A stretch of 64,000 bases of DNA from an uncultured Alphaproteobacteria bacterium (GCA_934277435.1 CAKQUE010000005.1:1-64000); one strand, 5' to 3'; positions 6,220 through 15,498 are shown, counted from the first letter of the stretch. The notes: generated by a model not told the origin, from the letters alone. A program made the numbers and translations.

Positions 6220-8850
6220 ATGCTTAAAGACATAAACAGACGGCGTCCGGATAGGCAGTTAGAAAGAAATTTAGTCTTTCTGGCTTATGCCATTATGCTT
6301 ATGTCTTTGAGCTTGTTTGCCTTGTTTTTATATCCACAGTATACGTTTTACATCATTATTTCTATCGTGGTGTGGAATATTTTGTGTATTCTCATCACTA
6401 TTCGTATTTTGAAGGTTAGCGAAAACGCTATTGGTTTTGGCGCTTTGGCGGCGGAAATTTTAAACGATAAAAACAAATATAATCGCATAGACAATGCTAT
6501 GGGCGTGCCGATTTTGGCTAATAAGGCGGCGCTTGATTATTTCAAGAATGATTCGGTTTTAGATTTTTTAGAACATAATATTATCGATTCCGCAGCAAAT
6601 AAATTGGATTTGCAAAAATTATCATCAGCGGTCAATAAGTTGCAAGAAGCTACGGTGCGTCTTTCTATTTGTCCTAGCAAAAACAGTGTGTTTGTGGCCG
6701 AAGAATGGCTGAAAGTCAGCGTTAAGCCAATTTATCTTAATAAGGCTGATATTTTTGAAGACGAATTTTCACTCAAAAAAATTCGCAAAGAAACCTATAT
6801 TTTTTGGATGGTAGAAAATATAACCGCTTATAAGAATATGGAACAGGTTTATCAAGATGAAATGTCCTCATTGCATAACTTCCTCGATTTTTTGCCGGTT
6901 GGTCTTTATAACTGCGACGGTGAGGGGAAAATTGAATATATCAACGACACATTTGCCGGTTATTTGCAAATTGATAAAAATGACGCTGTCGGCAAATCGG
7001 TTGATAGTTTTGTGGCCTATAAGCCGGAGCAGTTGCATAACAATACCGGTATCTTTAACGGCAATATAATTTTTAAAACTGCGGAGGGTAATGCTGAGGC
7101 TTTTGTGCGCCAGCAAAATGTGCGTGAAAATTCAGAACTGAAAACTCGCGGCGTGGTTATTTGGAATTTGCCAAATGACAAGGATTTGAAAAATAATTTC
7201 AATGAATTGTCAGATAAATTTGAATGGCTGTTTTCAACGGCTCCGGTCGGTATTATATTTGCGGATAAGCAACAAAAAATTATTGAGCTAAACCAGCAAG
7301 TTGAAGATATTTTTGAAAAGTCAGCTTCCGAGATAAAGCATAAAAAAATATGCGATTATTTTAAAGATGAAGCTAAGGCAAAAATAAAAACTGCTATTGC
7401 TGAATATGCGCAAGGTAAAGAAAATTCCTATGATTTTGAAGCGACTTTGGTGTTTACAAAAGAAGAGAAGAATATCCAAATTCATCTAAGCCCGATGACG
7501 CGGCATTATTCCAACAAAAATGGCGAAATTGATGGTGTGATTATGTATTTGACTGATACCACCAACAAGCGTAATTTGGAAATGCAAGTGGCGCAGGCGC
7601 AAAAAATGCAGGCATTCGGTCAGCTTGCCGGTGGTGTTGCTCATGATTTTAATAACCTTTTAACGGCGGTTATCGGTTATTGTGACTTATTGATTCAGCG
7701 TCACGGTGTCGGTGACCCGTCGTTTTCGGATTTAACTCAGCTCAAGCAAAACGCTACCCGAGCAGCTTATGTTGCTCGCCAGCTGTTGACTATTTCCCGC
7801 AAACAGCCGCTAAATCCAAAACTACTAGATGTGACTGAAGCTTTTACGGAAATAGACCATTTACTTTCTCGATTGATAGGCGAACAGGTTCGTTTTCAAA
7901 TTAGTTTTGCCTCAGATTTGGGCTATATCAGAGTTGATCCGGTGCAATTTTCGCAAGTTATGCTCAATTTGGCGATTAATGCTAAAGACGCGATGAACGG
8001 CAAAGGCACACTTAGCATTGTAACAAGGGGAGAGCGTATAAACGAGCCGTACCATTTTGGTGCCGATATTATAAACCCCGGTGATTTTGTTGTTATCAGC
8101 GTGACCGACACCGGTTGCGGAATACCGCCGGAAAATATAAATCGCATTTTTGAGCCGTTTTTCTCAACCAAAAAGAATATTGTAGGTTCAGGCACAGGCT
8201 TGGGATTGGCGATGGTTTATAGTATTGTCCGCCAAATGGAAGGCTTTATCAAGGTTCATAGCGAGCTTGGTAAGGGTACGACTTTTGAAATTTATCTTCC
8301 AGCCTATGAAAGTGATAAAGCCGAGCAGGTTCAGCAAGAACCGCAAAAGGAAATAATCCGCGACAAGGCTGGAAACGCGGCGTTGGAAACAGTGCTGCCG
8401 ATTGGCGGAACTAACCAAAAACCTATTTTGGGTATGAATGTTTCGGCATTTGACAGCTTGCGTAGTTTATCTGTAAAATCTGGCGAAATAAAAGTTTTGT
8501 TTGTTGAAGATGAAAAAGCTGTTCGTACAGTGGGTGTCAGAGGTTTGCGCCGCAAAGGATTTGATGTGGTTGAGTGTATATCGGCAGAAAATGCTTTGGA
8601 GCATATTGAAAAAGGCGAAAAATTTGATATGATGATTACCGATATGATGATGCCTGGGATGAGCGGTGCGGAACTAGCTAAAATTGTTCATACCCAGTAT
8701 CCGGAAATGAAAATAATTTTGGCTTCCGGTTATTCCGAAGAAATAGCACGCAAGGAGCTGGCAGGCTCATCAGATTTTTATTTTATGGGCAAACCGTATA
8801 GTTTGGAAGATTTACACCGTAAGGTACAAGAAGTGTTGACGGAAAAATGA
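6220..8850 (+). CDS. cckA: Hybrid histidine kinase CckA
   Basis: Membrane hybrid kinase/phosphatase that, in alphaproteobacteria, feeds phosphate through ChpT to CtrA and CpdR to control the cell cycle. Two membrane segments lie in residues about 15-65. PAS-like sensor regions follow (about 215-450). The dimerisation/phospho-acceptor domain contains LAGGVAHDFNNLL with His475. An HATPase domain shows N-, G1 and G2-type boxes (TDTGCGIPPENI, GSGTGLGLAMVY). A C-terminal receiver domain carries the phospho-acceptor Asp808 (MITDMMMPGMSG). The ATG at 6220 has AGGA 7 nt upstream, whereas a TTG at 6205 does not. The stop overlaps the hdaA start (ATGA), so the two are coupled. ChpT, CtrA and DivL are not in the window. 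Confidence 0.93.
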   Translation: MLKDINRRRPDRQLERNLVFLAYAIMLMSLSLFALFLYPQYTFYIIISIVVWNILCILITIRILKVSENAIGFGALAAEILNDKNKYNRIDNAMGVPILANKAALDYFKNDSVLDFLEHNIIDSAANKLDLQKLSSAVNKLQEATVRLSICPSKNSVFVAEEWLKVSVKPIYLNKADIFEDEFSLKKIRKETYIFWMVENITAYKNMEQVYQDEMSSLHNFLDFLPVGLYNCDGEGKIEYINDTFAGYLQIDKNDAVGKSVDSFVAYKPEQLHNNTGIFNGNIIFKTAEGNAEAFVRQQNVRENSELKTRGVVIWNLPNDKDLKNNFNELSDKFEWLFSTAPVGIIFADKQQKIIELNQQVEDIFEKSASEIKHKKICDYFKDEAKAKIKTAIAEYAQGKENSYDFEATLVFTKEEKNIQIHLSPMTRHYSNKNGEIDGVIMYLTDTTNKRNLEMQVAQAQKMQAFGQLAGGVAHDFNNLLTAVIGYCDLLIQRHGVGDPSFSDLTQLKQNATRAAYVARQLLTISRKQPLNPKLLDVTEAFTEIDHLLSRLIGEQVRFQISFASDLGYIRVDPVQFSQVMLNLAINAKDAMNGKGTLSIVTRGERINEPYHFGADIINPGDFVVISVTDTGCGIPPENINRIFEPFFSTKKNIVGSGTGLGLAMVYSIVRQMEGFIKVHSELGKGTTFEIYLPAYESDKAEQVQQEPQKEIIRDKAGNAALETVLPIGGTNQKPILGMNVSAFDSLRSLSVKSGEIKVLFVEDEKAVRTVGVRGLRRKGFDVVECISAENALEHIEKGEKFDMMITDMMMPGMSGAELAKIVHTQYPEMKIILASGYSEEIARKELAGSSDFYFMGKPYSLEDLHRKVQEVLTEK

Positions 8851-9599
8851 TGACAGACGAAGATGAAGAATTAAAACAGATACCGTTTGATTTTGCGCCG
8901 CGCACATATATGGGGCGTGAGGATTTTATGGTTGCTCCTTGCAATAAAGAGGCGTTTAATATGGTCGATTCTTGGCCAAATTGGCTGGCGCAAGGACTGA
9001 TTATTTATGGTCCGAAAGGCTGCGGAAAATCTCATCTGGCTAATTTGTTTGCCGATAAAGTGAAAATTTTTGCCGATAAACCGATAAAAGTTTCACTTAT
9101 AAACGCTTCTCGCATCAATTTGCGCAACGTTAATAAAATAGCAAATGAAAATCAAAGCATTGTTGTCGAAAATTTGACGCCAAAAGCCAATATGGAAGCT
9201 TTGTTTCATTTGTTTAATCTTTATAACACAGAAGGACGTTATATGCTGTGGACGGCAGAGCAGGCGCCAAGTCGAATGGCGTTTGCGCTCAAAGATTTGC
9301 AGTCGCGTTTGAATATGTTGCCAAGCGTTGAAATAAAAGAGCCTGATGACATAATGTTACAAACGTTGATTGTCAAGCTGTTTAACGACCGACAGATTTT
9401 GATTAGTCCAGATGTGTTGAATTTTATTGTCAACAACGCACAGCGTTCTTTTGAATATATAGGTAAATTGGTTGAAGAGTGCGATAATATTTCGCTGGCT
9501 TATCAGTGTGCCATAAATTATAATGTTGTGAAAATGGCTATGGATATTTTGGCTCAGTCAGATAACAGACAGCCGGATTTGTTTGATGTTCTATGTTAA
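8847..9599 (+). CDS. hdaA: HdaA-like regulatory inactivator of DnaA
   Basis: A DnaA-domain-III-like AAA+ protein that, with the sliding clamp, stimulates ATP hydrolysis by DnaA and limits re-initiation. The N-terminal QIPFDFAPR is the clamp-binding region typical of Hda. The P-loop is IIYGPKGCGKSHL. No C-terminal DNA-binding domain is present, which separates it from DnaA (55548-56984). Translation starts at 8847 or at the next codon, 8850. The overlap with the cckA stop is unusual pairing for Hda and ties replication control to the CckA gene. Confidence 0.88.
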   Translation: MMTDEDEELKQIPFDFAPRTYMGREDFMVAPCNKEAFNMVDSWPNWLAQGLIIYGPKGCGKSHLANLFADKVKIFADKPIKVSLINASRINLRNVNKIANENQSIVVENLTPKANMEALFHLFNLYNTEGRYMLWTAEQAPSRMAFALKDLQSRLNMLPSVEIKEPDDIMLQTLIVKLFNDRQILISPDVLNFIVNNAQRSFEYIGKLVEECDNISLAYQCAINYNVVKMAMDILAQSDNRQPDLFDVLC

Positions 9600-9615
9600 C
9601 AGAAAGGAAAAAAAC

Positions 9616-10335
9616 ATGAAAAAACTAGATTTTTTATTGACTAAAAAGTGGATTGGGGCAGCTGTGTTTTTGTTGTTTTGCCTTGGGTATTCATTATATG
9701 TAGGCTCAATGGCAAGCAATATCACGAATATGTATATGCCGATTATCAAAAATAATGCGGCAGATTTTTTGCCGATTACCATTGAAAACGGTATGATTTC
9801 TAAGCCGCAGAATACCAAAATTGAAAAAGTTTATGGTGAAGGTGCAGAAAAATTTAAGGCTGTATTAGACACCAGAACTGAAGAGTTTGAACCATCACTG
9901 CTGACCGAAAGCGGTATTTATATCAGCCGTGCCGCCGTTTATACCGTTAACAGCGCCAAAAATGAAGTGCGTATCAATAGCTTGCGTGATGTTCCGAATA
10001 TGGTTGTTGACCAAGAAGTTGTAAACGCCTTTTTAAGTGGAGTAGAAGGTTATGTTATGCCTGTTATAGTCAGCCTGACATTTTTGGGTTTTGTTCTTTA
10101 TGGTCTGATAATTATTGGAATATATTCTCTGATTTTGCATTGGATAATGTCAGCTTGCTACAAAGCTCCATATAATCAAACTTTGCGCATTACTGTTTAC
10201 AGCTATGTTTTGATTAGTTTGATAAGCGCGTTTTCTTTGATAAACCATACTTTTTGGTTGGGCTTTATTTTGGCTGCGGTGGCAAATTTTGTGGTTAATA
10301 ATTCCAAAGCAAACACAAAAGAACAAGCCGCTTAA
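9616..10335 (+). CDS. Membrane protein, DUF1189-like
   Basis: A 239-aa integral membrane protein. One hydrophobic segment (about 10-30) is followed by an extracytoplasmic region of roughly 120 residues, then three further hydrophobic segments (about 145-230). This pattern and segments like GYSLYVGSMASNI fit the DUF1189 family of unknown function. The ATG at 9616 is preferred over one at 9583 because AAAGGA lies just upstream. It overlaps nothing and is closed by a strong terminator at 10359-10394. It is likely the last gene of the cckA-hdaA transcript. Confidence 0.65.
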   Translation: MKKLDFLLTKKWIGAAVFLLFCLGYSLYVGSMASNITNMYMPIIKNNAADFLPITIENGMISKPQNTKIEKVYGEGAEKFKAVLDTRTEEFEPSLLTESGIYISRAAVYTVNSAKNEVRINSLRDVPNMVVDQEVVNAFLSGVEGYVMPVIVSLTFLGFVLYGLIIIGIYSLILHWIMSACYKAPYNQTLRITVYSYVLISLISAFSLINHTFWLGFILAAVANFVVNNSKANTKEQAA

Positions 10336-10358
10336 CCAATTGTTATATACAAAAAATA

Positions 10359-10394
10359 CCCCGCATATATGGTTGCCTATGTGCGGGGATTTTG
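10359..10394 (+). terminator. Rho-independent terminator
   Basis: CCCCGCATAT (10359-10368) pairs with ATGTGCGGGG (10379-10388, one wobble), followed by ATTTTG. It ends the cckA-hdaA-DUF1189 unit. Confidence 0.85.
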
Positions 10395-10395
10395 T

Positions 10396-10683
10396 TTCTG
10401 GTATAAAAAGTTTTGTGTAAAATCTTATATTTTATATTTGGATAATTTTTATATTTTTTGATTATAAATATAGATATCGCTTTGATTTGGATACCGTTTA
10501 TAGATAAAAAACACATTAAAACCAACCAAAAAAATACAAAAATGGCGGTCAAAGAAATAATAAATTCGTCTGTGCTGATTGATTTTTTGCCAAATAAAAA
10601 GTATAAATCTGCTAATTTTATTCATTTTAGAAACTCTGCTAAATATTTATAAAATGAATATAGTGAGAGCGTTGCGGAGTCAA
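10396..10683. other. Intergenic stretch between convergent units
   Basis: An AT-rich spacer between the terminators of the plus unit and of groEL. A 64-codon frame at 10458-10652 has no ribosome-binding site and low-complexity composition, so I do not call it. I see no other structure. Confidence 0.5.
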
Positions 10684-10721
10684 TAAAAAAATCCTTGCTT
10701 TATAAAAAACAAAGCAAGGAT
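10684..10721 (-). terminator. Terminator of groESL
   Basis: An 11-bp inverted repeat (10691-10701 with 10711-10721) is followed on the minus strand by a run of seven T, just behind the groEL stop. Confidence 0.9.
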
Positions 10722-10740
10722 TTTATAATCTGGAGGATTA

Positions 10741-12381
10741 TTAGTACATTCCGCCCATACCACCGGCAGCGGCAGCAGCGTCACCGCAATGGCATTCTTT
10801 TTCTGGAATTTCTGTAACCATAGCCTCGGTTGTGATTAACAAACCACCTACCGAAGCAGCGTCTTGCAAAGCTGTTCTAACCACCATTGTCGGGTCTACA
10901 ATACCGGATTTAATCATATCGGTATATTCACCGGCAGCGGCGTTATAACCATAGTTATAATCTTTGCTTTCCAGCAATTTACCGGCGACAACCGCACCGT
11001 CAACACCGGCATTTTCGGCAATTTGACGCAACGGAGCCTGCAAAGCGCGGCGGATAATGTCAATACCAACATTTTGGTCTTGATTATCTGTTTTTACCTT
11101 TTCCAAAGCTTTTGTTGCATACAGCAATGCAGTACCGCCGCCGGCAACTATACCTTCTTTAACCGCAGCGCGGGTTGCGTGCAAAGCGTCGTCAATGCGG
11201 TCTTTCTTTTCTTTTACTTCAACTTCGGAAGCGCCACCAACTTTGATAACAGCCACACCGCCAGAAAGTTTGCCCAAGCGTTCTTGCAGTTTCTCACGGT
11301 CATAATCAGATGTTGTTTGGCTGATTTCTTGACGAATTTGCGCGGTTCTGCCGGCAATAGCTTCTTTATCTCCGGCGCCGTCAATGATTGTGGTGTCGTC
11401 TTTGGTGATTTCAACGCGCTTAGCTGTACCAAGCATATCCAAAGTAACATTTTCAATCTTCATGCCCAACTCGTCAGAAATAACCTGACCACCGGTCAAA
11501 ATAGCCATATCTTGCAGCATTGCTTTGCGTCTGTCGCCAAAACCAGGGGCTTTTACAGCGCAAACTTTCAAGCCGCCGCGGATTCTGTTGACAACCAAAG
11601 TTGCCAAAGCTTCGCCTTCAATATCTTCAGCGATAATAACCAATGCGCGACCAGATTGCACAATCGCTTCCAAAATAGAAATCATCGGCTGTAAGTTAGA
11701 AATTTTCTTGTCGTACAGTAAAATGTACGGATTATCATATTCGCAGTTCATTTTCTCTGGATTTGTTACAAAATAAGGAGATAAATAACCGCGGTCAAAT
11801 TGCATGCCTTCTACAACGTCTAATTCAGTTTCCAACCCTTTTGCGTCTTCAACGGTAATTACACCCTCATTTCCAACTTTTTCCATAGCTTTTGCCAAAT
11901 ATTCACCGATTGTGGTGTCGCCGTTGGCCGAAATTGTGCCAACCTGAGCGATTTCACCGGATGATTGAACGGCTTTAGAGCGAGATTTAACATCTTTAAC
12001 CACAGCTTCTACAGCCATGTCAATACCGCGCTTTACGTCCATCGGGTTCATACCGGCGGCAACAGCTTTGCAGCCTTCACGTATAATAGCTTCAGCCAAA
12101 ACAGTGGCAGTTGTTGTACCGTCACCGGCTTTATCAGCAGTTTTTTGCGCCACTTCTTTAATCAATTGAGCGCCCATGTTTTCAAATTTATCAGCCAAAG
12201 CTACTTCTTTGGCAACAGAAACGCCGTCTTTTGTTAATTTTGGCGCGCCGTAAGATTTATCCAGCATAACGTTGCGGCCTTTAGGTCCCAAGGTTACTTT
12301 TACGGTTTTAGCCAAAGTTTCTACGCCTTTAAGCATTTTGCTGCGGGCGTCAGTTCCAAATTTAATGTCTTTTGCAGCCAT
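10741..12381 (-). CDS. groL: Chaperonin GroEL
   Basis: 60-kDa chaperonin subunit that forms the double-ring folding chamber in the cytoplasm. The 546-aa length is standard. The start MAAKDIKFGTDAR, the ATP site (LGPKGRNVMLD and DGTTTATVLAEAI) and the C-terminal GGM repeats (AAAAGGMGGMY) are all visible. The tail also carries the unusual ECHCGDAAAAAGG, with two Cys and one His. It lies 20 nt behind groES on the same transcript and ends in a strong terminator. Confidence 0.99.
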   Translation of the reverse strand: MAAKDIKFGTDARSKMLKGVETLAKTVKVTLGPKGRNVMLDKSYGAPKLTKDGVSVAKEVALADKFENMGAQLIKEVAQKTADKAGDGTTTATVLAEAIIREGCKAVAAGMNPMDVKRGIDMAVEAVVKDVKSRSKAVQSSGEIAQVGTISANGDTTIGEYLAKAMEKVGNEGVITVEDAKGLETELDVVEGMQFDRGYLSPYFVTNPEKMNCEYDNPYILLYDKKISNLQPMISILEAIVQSGRALVIIAEDIEGEALATLVVNRIRGGLKVCAVKAPGFGDRRKAMLQDMAILTGGQVISDELGMKIENVTLDMLGTAKRVEITKDDTTIIDGAGDKEAIAGRTAQIRQEISQTTSDYDREKLQERLGKLSGGVAVIKVGGASEVEVKEKKDRIDDALHATRAAVKEGIVAGGGTALLYATKALEKVKTDNQDQNVGIDIIRRALQAPLRQIAENAGVDGAVVAGKLLESKDYNYGYNAAAGEYTDMIKSGIVDPTMVVRTALQDAASVGGLLITTEAMVTEIPEKECHCGDAAAAAGGMGGMY

Positions 12382-12401
12382 TTTAATTTACCTTTCGCAG
12401 A

Positions 12402-12689
12402 TTATTCTATAATAGCTAAAATATCGGATTCGTTAACAATCAAGCGAGATTCGCCGTTAACTTTAATTTCTGTACCGGCCCATTTGCCAAACAACACGCG
12501 ATCACCGGCTTTTACAGACAGGGCAATAATTTTGCCGTCCGGAGCAACACGTCCGTTGCCCACAGCTTCTATAACACCTTCAGATGGCTTTTCTTTGGCC
12601 GTATCTGGAATAATGATACCGCCGGCGGTTTTTGTTTCTTCATCTACACGTTTGATTAAAACTTTATCGTGTAAAGGTTTGATGTTCAT
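12402..12689 (-). CDS. groS: Co-chaperonin GroES
   Basis: 95-aa lid of the GroEL chamber. It starts MNIKPLHDKVLIKRV and contains the mobile-loop region EETKTAGGIIIPDTAKEK. The ATG at 12689 is preferred over one at 12707 because AGGAG is 8-9 nt upstream. The promoter region (12731-12759) carries an inverted repeat at 12701-12732 that is not the classical CIRCE sequence. Confidence 0.98.
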   Translation of the reverse strand: MNIKPLHDKVLIKRVDEETKTAGGIIIPDTAKEKPSEGVIEAVGNGRVAPDGKIIALSVKAGDRVLFGKWAGTEIKVNGESRLIVNESDILAIIE

Positions 12690-12700
12690 TTCAATACTCC

Positions 12701-12732
12701 TAAACAAATAGTTTTATTTAACTACTTGTTTA
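12701..12732. promoter_or_regulatory. Inverted repeat in the groES 5' region (candidate operator)
   Basis: Two 13-nt arms, TAAACAAATAGTT (12701-12713) and AACTACTTGTTTA (12720-12732), are complementary with one wobble and flank a 6-nt spacer. The right arm overlaps the putative -10 element. Its placement is where HrcA binds CIRCE in other bacteria, but the sequence differs from CIRCE. In the mRNA it could also fold as a hairpin before the ribosome-binding site. Confidence 0.5.
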
Positions 12733-12759
12733 GTTAGTGTTTGCAAAATGCAATGTCAA
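12731..12759 (-). promoter_or_regulatory. Putative groESL promoter
   Basis: On the minus strand TTGACA (12759-12754), a 17-nt spacer and TAACTA (12736-12731). The -35 element is consensus. The preceding C gives CTTGACA, which also partly fits heat-shock sigma -35 boxes. Confidence 0.5.
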
Positions 12760-12776
12760 GATACAAAAGCCTAAAA

Positions 12777-14600
12777 TTATAATTCTTTTTTAGCTATTTC
12801 ATCGTTAAGCATATCACACAATTTTTCTGCGTCGTTTATGCAGCCCAAAATCAGAGCTTTTCGTTTAACTATAGAAAAATCACCGCTGGTGAGATGCTTT
12901 AATTTTGATATTTTTTCATATGGTGCAATTAAACCGAATATTTTTTCAAAAGCATAAATTGCCTGTGTTGTAGTTAAATAATCAAAATGCAATTTGAAGA
13001 TAAAACGCCGTAAAATGGCTTTATCAATAAGTTTTAAATGGTTTGAAGTACCGGCAAATGGTATAGTGCAACTTTCTAATGAAGATAAAAATGAGTTTGT
13101 CATATCGCTTTTCCATTTATTATCTCCAGAATCTTTGCTGCGTTCAAAAATAATGCCTTCTATTTCATCAATAATAAGCATTGCATTTTTATCTTGAGCT
13201 TCTTTAAATACATTTAAAACTTCTTTTGCCGGTTGTCCTTGATATTTAGAAAACATCTCTGCCGGTTTCTTTTCAACAGTTGAAATACCAATGTTTTGTG
13301 CCAAATAGCGCAAAAAATAACTTTTACCAGTTCCCGGCGGACCATAAACTAAAATTGAAAACGGATATTTGGGGTCATAATATTTCAGTTTTTCAATCAA
13401 AACTTCAACATCTGTATCGCAATTTATCATTTTAGAATCAAACTGAATAATCGGCTTGTTGTAGTTATTGTTGCCAAATTTGAAAAACATTTCATCTTTT
13501 ATCATATTAAGAATATCGTCATCTTTATTTATGTTTAGAACAGAACAAGTTTTTTGAATACGGTTAAAATCACTGATAACCATTCCGCTTATTGATTTTA
13601 ACTCTTCAGGGGCTTTATTATTGAAAAATAGTTCATAAGCCGCTTCTTCTTGTTCTTGGTTCATATAATTGAATTTTACCTTAAATAAAAAATTAGAAAT
13701 AAAATCTTTGGGTAGATTATCCAGAGAATTTATGGAAACAATAATATTGTTGGTTTGTTTTTTTATTTTATCAAGCAGCAAATAGCAGCGTTTAATATCT
13801 TTTAGAACAATTCCGAAATTGTCGTCTATTTGTATTAAAGCAGTGGTTTCTGATATATTTTTTAAGTTCTCATCAAAGTTAAAAGGTGATAATTTTACAA
13901 GTTTGAAAGTTAAATTGTGTTGATTGTAATAATCTTTCATTTTCCCAATCAAATGCTGAATAAATATACTTTTACCGCTGCCTTCAGGACCATAAAGCAA
14001 CAATGAAAAACGGTCTTTATCAATATTGTTCAAGAGTGCATCAATAATTTTGTTTAGATTTATATTCGCGTTTAGAAAATCAAAAGATGTTGAGGCGCTA
14101 AGAGTGTTCAAAAAAGAATTGTATTCTTTTATGGCATTTTTACTGCCAAGATTAATAGCTTTAAGAAAATATTGTTTAGCTAATTTTTTCTTATCCAGTC
14201 CGTTGAGCCGTTTTGAGTTGATGTTTAAATTATAAAATCTGGCCAGATAAAGATAAGTAGCACTGCTTTTCGGATTTTTTTTGATAGCAACATCCGCAAA
14301 GTCAATTATATTAGAGCAGATAAAATCAATAGTATCTGAAGACATCATTGATGAATTTTCACGCAGAATATTGACATAAAGTCTTACAAACTCACTAAAA
14401 AAAGTAGCAGGTAATTCATCTTCACTATATTTTTTATAAATCTCCCTAAATATTAATAGTGCGTATTGGCTGTCATCAGCACTTTTATAATAATTTGTGA
14501 AAAAATCACAAACTAACGCCGTAATCTCTGCTGCTGGTACGTTTGACGATAAGGATAATTCTATATTATGTTTCAAAATGATTTTTGCTGTATCAGTCAT
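12777..14600 (-). CDS. Protein with two AAA-type ATPase modules and a helical N-terminal repeat region
   Basis: I do not recognise the family. The 607-aa product has a helical N-terminus with TPR/Sel1-like features (about 1-175). A first P-loop module follows with Walker A LLYGPEGSGKS and a weak Walker B-like IQIDD. A second, canonical AAA module has Walker A LVYGPPGTGKS, Walker B AMLIIDEIEG and the likely arginine finger AILRRF. The first module looks degenerate and may be structural, as in many two-ring AAA proteins. There is no signal peptide or membrane segment. The start at 14600 follows GGGG; its neighbours are the prepilin peptidase upstream and groES downstream. It could be a remodelling ATPase, but the substrate is unknown. 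Confidence 0.7.
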   Translation of the reverse strand: MTDTAKIILKHNIELSLSSNVPAAEITALVCDFFTNYYKSADDSQYALLIFREIYKKYSEDELPATFFSEFVRLYVNILRENSSMMSSDTIDFICSNIIDFADVAIKKNPKSSATYLYLARFYNLNINSKRLNGLDKKKLAKQYFLKAINLGSKNAIKEYNSFLNTLSASTSFDFLNANINLNKIIDALLNNIDKDRFSLLLYGPEGSGKSIFIQHLIGKMKDYYNQHNLTFKLVKLSPFNFDENLKNISETTALIQIDDNFGIVLKDIKRCYLLLDKIKKQTNNIIVSINSLDNLPKDFISNFLFKVKFNYMNQEQEEAAYELFFNNKAPEELKSISGMVISDFNRIQKTCSVLNINKDDDILNMIKDEMFFKFGNNNYNKPIIQFDSKMINCDTDVEVLIEKLKYYDPKYPFSILVYGPPGTGKSYFLRYLAQNIGISTVEKKPAEMFSKYQGQPAKEVLNVFKEAQDKNAMLIIDEIEGIIFERSKDSGDNKWKSDMTNSFLSSLESCTIPFAGTSNHLKLIDKAILRRFIFKLHFDYLTTTQAIYAFEKIFGLIAPYEKISKLKHLTSGDFSIVKRKALILGCINDAEKLCDMLNDEIAKKEL

Positions 14601-14619
14601 TACAATCCCCTAATTTTTG

Positions 14620-15333
14620 TTAAATTCCAAACAAGAAAATGCAAATTAACAAAGTGGCGTAAACAATTGATGGTCCAAACGGGCCGACTCTTTGCTTTTT
14701 TATCAAACAGCCCAAGGCAAATAAAATGCAAGAGCAGAGTAAAATATATGATATTGGCTCCAAGCCAACCCAAGCCCCGATTGCCGCCAATAATTTTATA
14801 TCTCCGCCGCCAAACGCATCAGGATACTTCCAAACTAAAAACATACTGGCTATAACCGGCATTAAATAGCCGGCGCAAGCGCCCATAAAGCTGTTTTGCG
14901 CATTGCTGATAAGTTGCGGGTCAACCGTGTCCAACCAAACGCCGTTGATTGCCGCGTAACCAAACCCCAGAACCAACAGCGGCAATGTTAAAATATCCGG
15001 CAGCAGCATAAAGCGCTTGTCGATTTCTACCAGCAGCAACATAATCCACAAAAAAGCCAAATACCAACATGTGTAATACTGGTCAAAATTAACGGCAAAC
15101 AAATAGGTCGCGGCGGCGCAAAAAATTCCCCAGCCCAAACTTCTCATCATATAGCGTTTGAACAGCTGCATATATTCAAAATCATTTTTCAGTTTGCTCC
15201 ACGGCATATAGTGATGCGGAATAAAAATTTTAAGCAAAATATAGCCCATGGTTGCCGGCATCAGCTTGCCAATACGGCGAGCCAAATACGGAATCATACA
15301 GCCAAAAACAAAACCTGCTAAAATATATAACAT
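14620..15333 (-). CDS. Prepilin peptidase (type IV leader peptidase, A24)
   Basis: Membrane aspartyl protease that cuts the leader from type IV pilin-like precursors at the cytoplasmic face. Several hydrophobic segments span the 237 aa. The two catalytic Asp motifs are LLPDILTLP and GGGDIKLL (GxGD). The N-terminal methyltransferase domain with its CxxC zinc motifs, found in PilD, is missing or replaced. The protein is thus short-form but longer than TadV/CpaA. The likely substrate in this window is the pilin at 48583. The start follows GGAGG. Confidence 0.85.
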   Translation of the reverse strand: MLYILAGFVFGCMIPYLARRIGKLMPATMGYILLKIFIPHHYMPWSKLKNDFEYMQLFKRYMMRSLGWGIFCAAATYLFAVNFDQYYTCWYLAFLWIMLLLVEIDKRFMLLPDILTLPLLVLGFGYAAINGVWLDTVDPQLISNAQNSFMGACAGYLMPVIASMFLVWKYPDAFGGGDIKLLAAIGAWVGLEPISYILLCSCILFALGCLIKKQRVGPFGPSIVYATLLICIFLFGI

Positions 15334-15400
15334 AAAAACCTCCGTTAATTAACTTGAGCCGAAATATAGCAAAAAAATCATAAAATTTTATTAAAAATGC

Positions 15401-15429
15401 TTGAATCTTTGGCTTTTTTGTTGTACAAA
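15401..15429 (+). promoter_or_regulatory. Putative rplY promoter
   Basis: TTGAAT (15401-15406), a 17-nt spacer and TACAAA (15424-15429), upstream of a hairpin-containing leader and rplY. Confidence 0.5.
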
Positions 15430-15470
15430 ACCGTTACTGACGGCACCCCTGGAGGCCGTTGGTGTAAGTT
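15430..15470 (+). promoter_or_regulatory. Possible ribosomal protein leader hairpin
   Basis: ACGGC (15440-15444) can pair with GCCGT (15455-15459), flanked by CACC/GGTG complementarity. This GC-rich island in an otherwise AT-rich leader lies 40 nt before rplY. L25 binds 5S rRNA, so an autoregulatory mimic is conceivable, but this is only an inference. Confidence 0.3.
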
Positions 15471-15498
15471 TTGATTATAAAATATAAGGAATAAAAAA

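Noticed and set aside
10864..11694. 276-codon plus-strand frame inside groEL
   Set aside because: Antisense shadow of a highly conserved gene; composition is not protein-like.
12690..12776. CIRCE element before groES
   Set aside because: The inverted repeat there does not match TTAGCACTC-N9-GAGTGCTAA.
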